From: CAYYGL01 sp964471235
GTDB lineage: Bacteria > Calditrichota > Calditrichia > RBG-13-44-9 > J075
Assembly (NCBI GenBank): GCA_964471235.1
Contig: CAYYGL010000011.1
Coordinates: 1 to 45,194 of the forward strand
Direction: 5' to 3'
DNA: 45,194 bases
Made by a program: the position numbers and the translations under genes. Under the pieces are notes generated by a model that saw only the letters and a program-made list of their open reading frames with translations, was not told the DNA's origin and did not search any database. Below, piece after piece: positions 24,593-33,100 of this stretch (positions are counted from its first letter, which is position 1; each line of letters starts with the position of its first letter).

Positions 24593-26629
24593 TTACCCCC
24601 GGGAGTTCAACATTTTTAAAAAATCTTCTTCACTCAAGATGGTAACGCCCAGTTGTAGGGCTTTTTGATACTTAGACCCCGGGTCTTTTCCTACTACCAC
24701 GTAATCGGTTTTTTTGCTGACCGAAGAGGAAACTTTGCCGCCTCGTGCTTCCACCATTTGGGCTGCTTCCTCGCGGGTAAAATGGCTGAGCGCACCGGTA
24801 AAAACAAATGATTTGTTCACAAAACGTTCATCTGCTTCGGCCGGCGTTTCCATTTTCTCTTCAAATGGCACCCCGGCGGCTCGCAGTTTTTTCAGCACCG
24901 CCAGGTTTTCCGACTTGCTGAAAAATTCTTTGATGCTACCGGCAGTTTTTTCCCCAATCCCCTCTATCGCCGCCAGTTCTTCTTCACCGGCTTCTTTCAG
25001 GCGATCAATCGAATGAAAATGGTTGGCTAACAGCTTTGCCGCCCCCTCTCCTACATAACGAATCCCCAACCCGAATATCAAGCGGAATAATGGGCGTTGT
25101 TTACTTCGCTCAATGCCCTCCAGCAAATTTTGAGCACTCTTTTCACCCATTCGCTCTATTTGGGCAATCTCTTCCGCTTTGTCTTTTAAATAATAGAGGT
25201 CCCCGTAATCCTTAATCAGCCCCTTTTCCAATAGCCATTCCACCACTTTCTCACCCAATCCGTCGATATCCATTGCCTTTCGGGAGGCGAAATGGATGAT
25301 GCGTCCCGACACCTGCGCCGGGCAAGCCACATTCACACACATCAATGCCACTTCTCCTTCCGGGCGCATGAGCCGGGTGTGGCATACCGGGCAATGGGTG
25401 GGGATTTGATACGGTTTTGAGTTCGGGGAGCGTTTGTCTTTTACTACCCGAACAATTTTGGGGATAATCTCACCTCCTTTTTCAATTATCACATGATCCC
25501 CAATCCGCACATCCAGCCGCTGAATCTCGTCGGGATTATGGAGGGTTGCCCGACTGACAGTGGTGCCGAGAATTTGAACCGGTTTTAACACCGCCACCGG
25601 GGTAACAATTCCGGTACGCCCCACCTGCCAGCGAATCGCTTCCAAAACCGTTTCGACCTGCTCGGTCGGAAATTTAAAGGCAATTGCCCAACGGGGGCTT
25701 TTGGCGGTGGTGCCCAGGCGCTCCTGTTGTTCCAGGCTATTCACCTTCACCACTACCCCGTCAATTTCATAACTCAGGGTATGTTTTTTCTTCTGCCATT
25801 CTTCCCAGTAAGCTATCACCTCCTCAACGGTCTTACAAAGGCGATAGGTCGGATTTACCGGGAAATGAAGTGCTTCCAGGGTTTGGAGTGCCTCTAATTG
25901 GGATTTGATCGGTTTGTGGGGACCTTCCACATCCAGATAATAGCAGAACATCCGCAGAGGACGCCGGGCAACAATACGCGAGTCTTGTAACTTCAAAGTG
26001 CCGGCTGCGGAATTTCGAGGATTGGCAAACGGGGGCTCCCCATTGGCAATTCGCTCTTCATTCAGTCTCTGAAATTCCGCCCGGGGGTAAAAAACCTCTC
26101 CCCGAACCTCAATATTCATCAGCCGCGGGTCGTCTGTCTCCAGCCGCAGGGGCAGACTGCGAATGGTTTTAATGTTGTTGGTTACATCGTCTCCCTGTTC
26201 GCCATCGCCGCGGGTAACGCCACGGGCTAACAAGCCGTTTTCATAAATCAGGCTCATCGCCACCCCGTCAATTTTTAATTCACAAACATACTCATACCTC
26301 TCACCGGGAGCTAACAATGTTCTTACCCGGCGATCAAATTCGCGTATTTCCGCCTCGTTGTAGGTATTGGATAAGCTCAACATGGGGGTGCGGTGGCGCA
26401 CCACCGGAAATTCTTTGGTCGGCTCTCCGCTTACCCGTTGGGTGGGCGAGTCAGGTGTGATAAATTCCGGGTATTGTCTCTCCAACTCCTCCAGCCGCTT
26501 CATCAGCATATCATATTCATAATCCGAAATTTCCGGTTTGGCTAACACATAATACAAATAGTCATGACGATTAATTTCTTTTCGGAGTCGTTCAATTTCC
26601 CGGCGTGCTTGTTCTTTGTTACGATTCAT
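24593..26629 (-). CDS. ligA: NAD-dependent DNA ligase
   Basis: Seals nicks in DNA replication and repair. 678 residues, full length: adenylation domain with the lysine nucleophile in CELKIDGVAMSL (K119), OB fold, four-cysteine zinc finger (CPVC ... C-x4-CPAQ near 413-437), helix-hairpin-helix repeats (IERMGEKSAQNLLEGIERSK, IEGIGEKTAGSI) and a C-terminal BRCT domain (about 600-678). GAGG precedes the ATG. It is a single-gene unit flanked by non-coding DNA on both sides. Confidence 0.97.
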   Translation of the reverse strand: MNRNKEQARREIERLRKEINRHDYLYYVLAKPEISDYEYDMLMKRLEELERQYPEFITPDSPTQRVSGEPTKEFPVVRHRTPMLSLSNTYNEAEIREFDRRVRTLLAPGERYEYVCELKIDGVAMSLIYENGLLARGVTRGDGEQGDDVTNNIKTIRSLPLRLETDDPRLMNIEVRGEVFYPRAEFQRLNEERIANGEPPFANPRNSAAGTLKLQDSRIVARRPLRMFCYYLDVEGPHKPIKSQLEALQTLEALHFPVNPTYRLCKTVEEVIAYWEEWQKKKHTLSYEIDGVVVKVNSLEQQERLGTTAKSPRWAIAFKFPTEQVETVLEAIRWQVGRTGIVTPVAVLKPVQILGTTVSRATLHNPDEIQRLDVRIGDHVIIEKGGEIIPKIVRVVKDKRSPNSKPYQIPTHCPVCHTRLMRPEGEVALMCVNVACPAQVSGRIIHFASRKAMDIDGLGEKVVEWLLEKGLIKDYGDLYYLKDKAEEIAQIERMGEKSAQNLLEGIERSKQRPLFRLIFGLGIRYVGEGAAKLLANHFHSIDRLKEAGEEELAAIEGIGEKTAGSIKEFFSKSENLAVLKKLRAAGVPFEEKMETPAEADERFVNKSFVFTGALSHFTREEAAQMVEARGGKVSSSVSKKTDYVVVGKDPGSKYQKALQLGVTILSEEDFLKMLNSRG

Positions 26630-27222
26630 GGTCTACCTCTTTACGTGTATGCCCGGCAATTCTGCGTTTCGTTCTATTTAAATTCCTTCCCCGGGTTCCT
26701 TCCCGCTCCTTTGCCGGAGTGCCGCTGTTTCCTTAGCGACTCAGAACCCAGGTGCTACATTTCAAGACATCTTTCCAAAAAGATAGTTCCATCATCTATC
26801 TAACCGTCTCCCCATTAACATATCGGATTATTTTTCCGCTCTGAACAATTCATCTCACACAACATCTGGATGATAGTCTGTAAATTATACAGAATCCAAA
26901 AGATTGGATGACCGGTGTCGAAAATAAATGGATGTAACCGGGAGCAAAATTGTTACAATGTCCTCTCAGGACAGCTCTTTACGACAACACCATATTCGCA
27001 GCGCCCGGTATTTTTACAATGGCAGTGCATAATGCGATGGGGCAAACAGCAGTGTTCGCCCCATGATGACACCGAATGAATCCAAAGGCAGGGGGTAAAT
27101 CCCTGTGGTGATTACCGTTTGATGCTCTTCCCCGGGGAGTAAAGGGAGCATCTCGGTAAAAAAAGGTTTCCATACAATTTCTCTCTGGAAAAGGACCGAT
27201 ATTATTCTTACATTTATTTACC
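26630..27222. other. intergenic region between ligA and the lipoprotein pair
   Basis: About 590 bp with no supported gene. Two hairpins are visible: TGGGGCAAAC/GTTCGCCCCA (about 27039-27064, one mismatch) and GATGCTC/GGAGCATC (about 27120-27153). Neither has a T-run suited to a terminator. A GTTACAATGTCCTC string at 26950 faintly resembles the miniature-element ends, but no partner is found. Confidence 0.4.
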
Positions 27223-27828
27223 ATGAGAAAGTTAATTGTAATTATATTATTCGCTTTATTAATGGGATTGATGAATTGTACCAACCCGTTTGCAACCCGA
27301 GATGCCGAACAGCCGGATCTGGGTACCGGACAAACTGTAAATGGAAAAAGTCTCCAGACCAATCCCGATTCATTATTGCGCAAAGTTGAAAAATCATTTC
27401 AGTTTCGTGATCCCCAGAGTTATAAAGATTGCTTTGCCGACTCTCTGGAAGTGGGAACCGAATTTCACTTTGTTCCGGAAAAAGATGAACAGTTCCGCTT
27501 TTTGAACTGGACACGGGATGATGAAATCCTCTATTTTACCAATTTTGTCAACAATCAAGACATAGTATCCATGGCGCTGATGTTTACCGAACAAACCCCC
27601 TGGACGCCGATTAACCCCTCCACCCAGGATACCCTGCAAACCTCCTTTACCTATTTGATTAATGTTAAATTTAGAACAAAAAGAGAACGCTATCAAGGTC
27701 GAAGTATCCTGAGAATATTAAAATCGTCCGCTGAGTTATGGTATATTTACCAGTGGGAGGATTTTAAACTTCAAACCGCCATGACAGACAGTACCTGGTC
27801 CACCTTGAAAGCCAATTATCGTTATTGA
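27223..27828 (+). CDS. lipoprotein of unknown function (paralogue of the next gene)
   Basis: 201 residues. Lipoprotein signal with lipobox LMNC then TNPF (Cys19). The mature part reads as a single alpha/beta domain: VEKSFQFRDPQSYKDCF, FLNWTRDDEI, a strand-rich second half and a final YIYQWEDFKL block. The next gene shares the CTNPFA start, a FqYaytFkD-like helix, a paired strand region and a terminal RWEDL, so the two are tandem paralogues. The fold could be NTF2-like (helix followed by curved sheet), but that is only an impression. Envelope-located; role unknown. Confidence 0.75.
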   Translation: MRKLIVIILFALLMGLMNCTNPFATRDAEQPDLGTGQTVNGKSLQTNPDSLLRKVEKSFQFRDPQSYKDCFADSLEVGTEFHFVPEKDEQFRFLNWTRDDEILYFTNFVNNQDIVSMALMFTEQTPWTPINPSTQDTLQTSFTYLINVKFRTKRERYQGRSILRILKSSAELWYIYQWEDFKLQTAMTDSTWSTLKANYRY

Positions 27829-27869
27829 AGATATATTTTTTCCCACATTAACATTACCGGGATAGAAAT

Positions 27870-28382
27870 ATGTGGAAGATTTTGGGTCTCATCATTTTTT
27901 CATTATTCCTGACCTGTACAAATCCCTTTGCCCCGAAATTAGCTGACAAGGATTCCCAGCATGTATTTTTGCTGACCAACCAGGAATCTCCTGACGACCT
28001 TCTTAGCAACTTTCAGTATGCGTACACCTTTAAAGATTCATTGGTTTATAGTGAATTATTTGATTCTTCTTTTACTTTTGTTAGCTGGAATTTCAATGTT
28101 TCTCCCCCGGAACCCATTGAGTGGGGCAGGGATACGGAGTTGAAAACCACCGGTCGCATGTTCCGTTTTTTTAATAACCTGGATTTAACCTGGAATGTCC
28201 GGGATACCATATTTATTGACACTGTAAACACACCTCCGGCTCGGGTGGACGAAAAAATAACGTTTACCTTAACGATAGACGGCGGTACGACCATCCCCAC
28301 CTTAAACGGCGAAGTGATTTTTCAATATGTGCGGAGAGGAAAAAAGTGGTTTATTGCCCGCTGGGAAGATTTACGAATTTAA
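27870..28382 (+). CDS. lipoprotein of unknown function (paralogue of the previous gene)
   Basis: 170 residues, lipobox LTC then TNPFAP (Cys16), 41 bp after its paralogue on the same strand. Shares with it the pattern FQYAYTFKDSLVYSELFDSS, a long two-strand segment and the C-terminal WFIARWEDLRI. It lacks about 30 residues of the longer paralogue. The pair probably arose by duplication and is co-transcribed, ending at the terminator at 28487-28523. Confidence 0.75.
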   Translation: MWKILGLIIFSLFLTCTNPFAPKLADKDSQHVFLLTNQESPDDLLSNFQYAYTFKDSLVYSELFDSSFTFVSWNFNVSPPEPIEWGRDTELKTTGRMFRFFNNLDLTWNVRDTIFIDTVNTPPARVDEKITFTLTIDGGTTIPTLNGEVIFQYVRRGKKWFIARWEDLRI

Positions 28383-28486
28383 CCCCCGCTAACACCACCT
28401 CCCGCTCAGATGGTGCTTGGGAATGATAAGCCCGAAGCCTCAGGAAACACCCTGCCGAATAAAACGTTTATCCCTGGAACAAAATG

Positions 28487-28523
28487 TCACTCCGAAGAAA
28501 AAGTACCGGAGTGAACCTTTTTT
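28487..28523 (+). terminator. Rho-independent terminator after the lipoprotein pair
   Basis: An 8-bp perfect stem TCACTCCG (28487-28494) / CGGAGTGA (28507-28514), a 12-base loop, then ACC and six Ts. It lies 105 bp after the second lipoprotein's stop, in the right orientation. Confidence 0.75.
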
Positions 28524-28782
28524 CACTCCTCCCAATCATGATGGTACCGAATTCCCGGCGACAAAAGTCTGAGGAATGGTTCCAGGAATGACGATGGGGT
28601 AAACAAAACCGAAGAGGAGAGCGAAAGCGCTAAGATATCTGTGACGAACAGAACCATTATACCGGACACCAGCCAGAAGGATCACTTACCGAAATTTTTA
28701 TTGATCGAATGGAAGAAAAGCTATAAGTTGGGTATTGATTACCATGAAAGGCTGATGCTCATCACATGGGAGATGCGAAAGG
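28524..28782. other. intergenic region before the PdxJ-like gene
   Basis: About 260 bp, no gene or clear repeat; it should include the promoter of the PdxJ-like gene. GGGAG at 28767-28771 is the likely ribosome site. Confidence 0.4.
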
Positions 28783-29511
28783 ATGAAACGATTAACGATT
28801 TCAGTGGATGATATTGCGACCTTACGGTATATGTTAAACGATAGTGATTTTGATCCGGTGCAGTTTGGAATTTTATGTGAGGTTGCCGGAGCACAGGGCA
28901 TCTCAGTAACCCTTTCCGATACCCAGCTCGGGATTCAGGAACGAGATATCCATCTGTTGAAGCAACTCCATAAAACTTTCTTGAATCTGCATATCCCGCC
29001 GGAATCGGAAGCTGTAAGATTAGCCCTTACCGTGAATCCGGACATGGTCACATTTGTGGAAGTGAAACGGGGAGAAACCCTTAAAATTTCTCCACTTTCG
29101 TCATTCCAGGTTGAACAAACCATCCCGGATATTATTTCGGATTTTCATGCCAACAATATTTCCGTAGCGGTGTTTTGTTCTCCGGAGATTAACATTCTCA
29201 AACAAATCAATAAAGTTGAAATTGATTACGTCGAATTTGATTGCCTGGAATACACCATGGCAACGGATTCCAATGAAGAGCTGTTAGCGTTAGACAAGCT
29301 CAACTCTGCCACATTGGCAGCAGCAAAATTAGGGTTCGGGATAAATGTCTACGGCGGGATAGACTACTCACATTTGCCGGTTTTAGCCACCATTCCCCGT
29401 CTGGAGGATATTTGTATGGGGATTAATGTAATCAAGCGCGCGTTTCTGGTGGGAGTTAATCACGCCATTGCAGAAGCATGCCAGCAATTGATGTTTCATC
29501 ACTCGGAATAA
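28783..29511 (+). CDS. PdxJ-like TIM-barrel protein lacking catalytic residues
   Basis: 242 residues, collinear over its full length with pyridoxine 5'-phosphate synthase (about 243). Shared blocks: VDDIATLR (PdxJ V-N-I-D-H-I-A-T-L-R), DFDPVQFGILCEVAGAQGIS, ERDIHLLKQ, VEVKRGE (PdxJ V-P-E-K-R), INVYGGIDYSHLPVLATIP and MGINVIKRAFLVGVNHAIAE. Yet the active-site residues are changed: N to S7, H to D10, the H and R of the V-H-L-R loop to T43 and S45, E of N-L-E to H70, GHG to Y-G-G (190-192), and the H of N-I-G-H to I214. It should keep the barrel but not make vitamin B6. It may bind a phosphorylated ligand or another protein. A true pdxJ is not in the window. Confidence 0.8.
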   Translation: MKRLTISVDDIATLRYMLNDSDFDPVQFGILCEVAGAQGISVTLSDTQLGIQERDIHLLKQLHKTFLNLHIPPESEAVRLALTVNPDMVTFVEVKRGETLKISPLSSFQVEQTIPDIISDFHANNISVAVFCSPEINILKQINKVEIDYVEFDCLEYTMATDSNEELLALDKLNSATLAAAKLGFGINVYGGIDYSHLPVLATIPRLEDICMGINVIKRAFLVGVNHAIAEACQQLMFHHSE

Positions 29512-29631
29512 TTATGAATACAAAATTTCAAATTTGTGTCACATGTTTGTTTAAACTGTACTTTATTTTTGGGTACGGAATTATTTTATTAAAGGCAATA
29601 ATTTTCTGTGGATAAGAACAGGAGTTACTGT

Positions 29632-30945
29632 ATGTTAGAGCAGATCATTGAGAATATCATCCAAAAAATTCGCCGGGAAGTGGTAAAGCCCGGTATGGAC
29701 CAAATCCCATTAAACTACTTGTTGACCTGTCAAATCCCGGATTCTATTAAACATTTTTTTGATCAGGAGGTGGAAATCTGGATTCGGGAGGAATCTCATA
29801 AAATCAGTTCCAGTGAGCGCTTTGATTATGAAATGCCGGAAGTGCAGATGCTGCTGGACAAAATCTTTGATATATTAAAACAAAACGCTACTTTCTATAT
29901 GACCCAATTTAATCGCCTGCTGGAACGGGCGATTAAGCTGGAAGCCAATTATTTAATCCGCCCTCACCAAACCCTCACCCAATTCTTGTTTAAAGACAGC
30001 TTTATCATTACCACCATCGAAGTGTATGATATGCTGAAATATTTTGACAAATTTCAGTATTACAAAGATGCTCTGACCGAATATTTCAATATTAAATACC
30101 TGCGGGAAATTTCCCAAACGCAATTCGAAGAGTTAATTACCGGGATCGACCGACAGGTATTTGCCAAAAACCCGGTTGAAACGGTCTTACAGACCATCAA
30201 AATTATCAACAACTTTATTAATGAAGGCCTTTCTTCACCTACGGATGTGATGACTCCCAGAATGCTCTTTATGATTTTCAAGGATCGCAATCTGGATGAT
30301 TATGCCCGGTTGATGGATCGGGAACTGAAAGCCGGGACCCCGGAAATTTCCATCTCCCAGTTGGAACAAATCCTGCGTACCAACAAATCGTTGCAAGAAC
30401 TTCAGGAAGTACAGCAATCAGAAGCCGTGACACTGGAAGAGATTGCCGATATTGAAGAAGCCAAACCGGAGGTGGAAGTTGAAACCATCTCCGTATCCGA
30501 ACAGGTGGAGATGCCGGTTGAGGAAGCGGTAGAAGAAGTTGAAGAAGAGGAGGAAGAAACGGTTTTTGTGCCACCGGAAGAGACGCAGCCTGTGGAAATG
30601 ACCGCTGAAGAACGACAATCGGCTGCCGAACAGTTGGCAAATGTGGTCGGTGAAAAAATGAAGGGTGACAAACTGGAAGACTTAAACACCCTGATAAGCC
30701 AAAAGCAACGGAAGAAATTCATTAAAAAAATTTTTCGGAAACAGGAGCGCCAGTTCCAGGAATTTATTGCGCTTCTCAATGGTACGCCTACCTGGAAAAA
30801 TGCTTCCATCCTGATTGACAGCTTTTTCTATCAACAGGGAGTGAATCCTTATTCCAGAGAAGCCCTGGAATTTAGCGACCTGGTATATAACCGTTACTTC
30901 CCCAAAGATATTGCTGTGAATAAAGGTGAGGAATTCAGAAATTAA
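29632..30945 (+). CDS. 437-residue protein of unknown function with acidic linker
   Basis: The start at 29632 is set by AGGAG 8 bases upstream. The N-terminal about 260 residues are helical and rich in aromatic and charged residues (for example FDQEVEIWIREESHK, LLERAIKLEANYLIRPHQTL). A strongly acidic low-complexity linker follows (about residues 275-330, runs of E, V and P), then a basic helix (KQRKKFIKKIFRKQERQF) and a compact C-terminal domain. No signal peptide or membrane helix, so it is cytoplasmic. I recognise no family. Two folded domains joined by a charged linker suggest a scaffold or adaptor. It ends at a terminator that overlaps its stop codon. Confidence 0.75.
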   Translation: MLEQIIENIIQKIRREVVKPGMDQIPLNYLLTCQIPDSIKHFFDQEVEIWIREESHKISSSERFDYEMPEVQMLLDKIFDILKQNATFYMTQFNRLLERAIKLEANYLIRPHQTLTQFLFKDSFIITTIEVYDMLKYFDKFQYYKDALTEYFNIKYLREISQTQFEELITGIDRQVFAKNPVETVLQTIKIINNFINEGLSSPTDVMTPRMLFMIFKDRNLDDYARLMDRELKAGTPEISISQLEQILRTNKSLQELQEVQQSEAVTLEEIADIEEAKPEVEVETISVSEQVEMPVEEAVEEVEEEEEETVFVPPEETQPVEMTAEERQSAAEQLANVVGEKMKGDKLEDLNTLISQKQRKKFIKKIFRKQERQFQEFIALLNGTPTWKNASILIDSFFYQQGVNPYSREALEFSDLVYNRYFPKDIAVNKGEEFRN

Positions 30946-30989
30946 CCCGCTTGCCCGGGGGAAATTTTCCGAAGCGGGTATGTTTTTTT
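30945..30989 (+). terminator. Rho-independent terminator overlapping a stop codon
   Basis: An 8-bp stem ACCCGCTT (30945-30952) / AAGCGGGT (30972-30979), then ATG and seven Ts (30983-30989). The first base is the last base of the upstream TAA. It separates the unknown gene from the DUF2520 gene and argues against a start for the latter upstream of 30990. Confidence 0.75.
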
Positions 30990-31024
30990 CTGAATTCATT
31001 CCAAACCCAATTTGTTCTTTGCCC

Positions 31025-31909
31025 ATGAATCCATCCGAATTTCCGGTTTATATTGTGGGAGGCGGTAACGTTGGCGCCTCCCTGGCATTTCAGCTTTCCT
31101 CTCACTCTTATCCAATCGTTGCAGTGGTTCAGCATCATCCTGAGAAACATCCCCAGCTCAACCAATTGTTACCCGGCACCACCATTACCAGCACTCTTTC
31201 CCGGGCATCGTTACAACTTGCCAGAGTAATCATTATTGCCGTACAAGATGACCGGTTGCCGTCTGTTGTTCAGGCAGTATTTGACAAAGGTGTCTCTTTT
31301 GCCAACAAACTGGTTGTGCATACTTCCGGGGTATACACCTCTGAGATTCTTGCGCCGTTTCGTCAGCAGGGAGGGTATGCCGCCAGCGCCCACCCGAACA
31401 TAGCGCTTGCCCAACCGATTACTTCTAAAAATCCTTTTCAGGACATCTACTTTGATATTGAGGGAGATGATCAAGCGTTTCGGATCTGCCGGAAGATGCT
31501 TTCAAGTCTGGGGGCAAAACTGCTACGGATAACACCGAACCAGAAGGTGCCCATGCACCTGGCGGCGGTGGTCTATTCCAATTTTTTGGTGGTGCTGGCT
31601 GAGATGGCACAAGCCGTTTTAAACCAATCGGGCATTTCCGACCGGCATTTGTTTTCTCCATTTGAGCCGCTAATTGCCTCCACCCTGCACAATCTTCAAT
31701 CCGCTGTCCCGGGAGAAGCGCTAACCGGGCCTGTCATGCGGGGGGATGGGGAGACAATCCGTTCTCATTTAAATTTTCTGCGCAAACACCTCCCCATGTA
31801 TTTACCGCTTTACCGGATGCTCACCGAACAGGCGATTCGTTTCTCGGGCTTACCGAGCGCTAAAAAATCCGAGCTGAGGGAATTATTACAGGAACATCAT
31901 TCGGATTAG
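31025..31909 (+). CDS. DUF2520 / Rossmann-like NAD(P)-binding protein
   Basis: 294 residues from the ATG at 31025, chosen because the Rossmann fold (VYIVGGGNVGASLAFQL) begins there and the terminator lies just upstream; no strong ribosome site is seen. Other blocks are IIIAVQDDRLPSVV, VVHTSGVYTSEIL, ASAHPNIALA and the C-terminal helical DUF2520 domain (HLAAVVYSNFLVVLAEMA, EALTGPVMRGDGETI). It resembles ketopantoate and pyrroline-carboxylate reductases in layout. The substrate of DUF2520 proteins is not established; gene neighbours here do not reveal it. Confidence 0.85.
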   Translation: MNPSEFPVYIVGGGNVGASLAFQLSSHSYPIVAVVQHHPEKHPQLNQLLPGTTITSTLSRASLQLARVIIIAVQDDRLPSVVQAVFDKGVSFANKLVVHTSGVYTSEILAPFRQQGGYAASAHPNIALAQPITSKNPFQDIYFDIEGDDQAFRICRKMLSSLGAKLLRITPNQKVPMHLAAVVYSNFLVVLAEMAQAVLNQSGISDRHLFSPFEPLIASTLHNLQSAVPGEALTGPVMRGDGETIRSHLNFLRKHLPMYLPLYRMLTEQAIRFSGLPSAKKSELRELLQEHHSD

Positions 31910-32071
31910 TTTTCGCTGATTCTGATATGTGAGGGTATTTTTCGACATCAGCGCATCGGAAAGTGGAGCAGTGCAGGCATGGCACGGTTTTTTTGGCGCT
32001 TGTTTATTCTATAGAAATTGATTATATTATAAATCGTTAAAAAATATTGAATAAACTAAACTTATATAAGA

Positions 32072-33070
32072 ATGTCAGAACTGAGGAAAGATCCGATTAT
32101 TGGCAGATGGGTGATAATTGCCAGCGAACGTGGAAAACGCCCGACAGATTTCCTAAACCTGATTGAAGAAAAAAAAGAAACTTTTTCTCCCTTTGCCCCC
32201 GGCAATGAAAACATGACCCCACCGGAAATTTTTGCCATTCGACCCAACCATACTCCCAAGGATACACCCGGATGGACCCTGCGGGTGGTTCCCAATAAAT
32301 ATCCGGCATTGCGGGTGGAGGGGCAGTTAAATCCACGCGGGGAGGGGCTTTATGACATGATGAACGGCATCGGCGCCCACGAGGTGATCATCGAAACACC
32401 AGACCCCAATCGGAAGCTCGAAGAACTGGATATTTCCGCCATTCATGATGTGGTGCGCACTTATAAAGAACGTATTCTGGATTTAAAAAAAGATATTCGT
32501 CTGAAGTACATCATGATTTTTAAAAACCACGGGCATCTTGCCGGCGCCACCCTGCGGCATGCCCATTCCCAGTTGATTGCCACCCCGGTGATTCCCAAAC
32601 GGGTGGTGGAGGAGTTGAACGGCTCCCGGGCTTATTTCAATTTAAAAGAACGCTGCATTTTCTGTGATATTATCCGCCAGGAGATGCGGGATAACGTTCG
32701 GATCGCCTTTGAAGAGGAGTACTTCATCGCCCTGGAACCGTTTGCTGCCCGGGTGCCTTTCGAAACCTGGATACTGCCCAAAGCGCACATCTCCCATTTT
32801 GAAATGATTGATGAGAATCTGCTTCGTCACCTGGCATTAACCCTGAAAACCGTGTTACAAAAACTGAATGTCGCCCTGCAATCTCCACCCTATAACTATT
32901 TGATCCACACAACCCCCACCCGGGAAGACGCACTGCCGTATTATCACTGGCATATCGAATTGATGCCGAAATTAACCAATGTTGCCGGTTTTGAGTGGGG
33001 GAGCGGCTTTTATATAAACCCAACCCCCCCGGAAGATGCCGCCCGTTTTTTAAAGGAAATTAGCATTTAA
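32072..33070 (+). CDS. galT: galactose-1-phosphate uridylyltransferase-like (GalT/HIT superfamily)
   Basis: 332 residues, two HIT-like halves. The nucleophile histidine lies in HAHSQ (163-167; GalT has H-P-H-x-Q), and the C-terminal YHWHIELMP is kept. The N-terminal block reads SPFAPGNENMTPPEI, where classical GalT has C-P-F-C-P-G-N: both cysteines of the structural metal site are replaced. C195 and C198 (CIFC) form a second pair. Plants' ADP-glucose phosphorylase is a GalT relative with a Ser after the second His, so the substrate could be ADP- rather than UDP-sugar; the gene lies 30 bp before a glycogen-synthase-like gene, which would fit. The GalT-superfamily call is firm; the exact substrate is not. 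Confidence 0.85.
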   Translation: MSELRKDPIIGRWVIIASERGKRPTDFLNLIEEKKETFSPFAPGNENMTPPEIFAIRPNHTPKDTPGWTLRVVPNKYPALRVEGQLNPRGEGLYDMMNGIGAHEVIIETPDPNRKLEELDISAIHDVVRTYKERILDLKKDIRLKYIMIFKNHGHLAGATLRHAHSQLIATPVIPKRVVEELNGSRAYFNLKERCIFCDIIRQEMRDNVRIAFEEEYFIALEPFAARVPFETWILPKAHISHFEMIDENLLRHLALTLKTVLQKLNVALQSPPYNYLIHTTPTREDALPYYHWHIELMPKLTNVAGFEWGSGFYINPTPPEDAARFLKEISI

Positions 33071-33100
33071 CCGTTATGAGATATGATCGAGGGAACCCCA

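Noticed and set aside
26979..27383. 134-codon minus-strand open frame opposite the first lipoprotein
   Set aside because: It is antisense to a convincing lipoprotein gene and lacks recognisable domains.
30926..31024. Longer DUF2520 protein starting at 30926
   Set aside because: The added segment overlaps the previous gene and the terminator stem, has no domain character, and the Rossmann strand begins right after the ATG at 31025.
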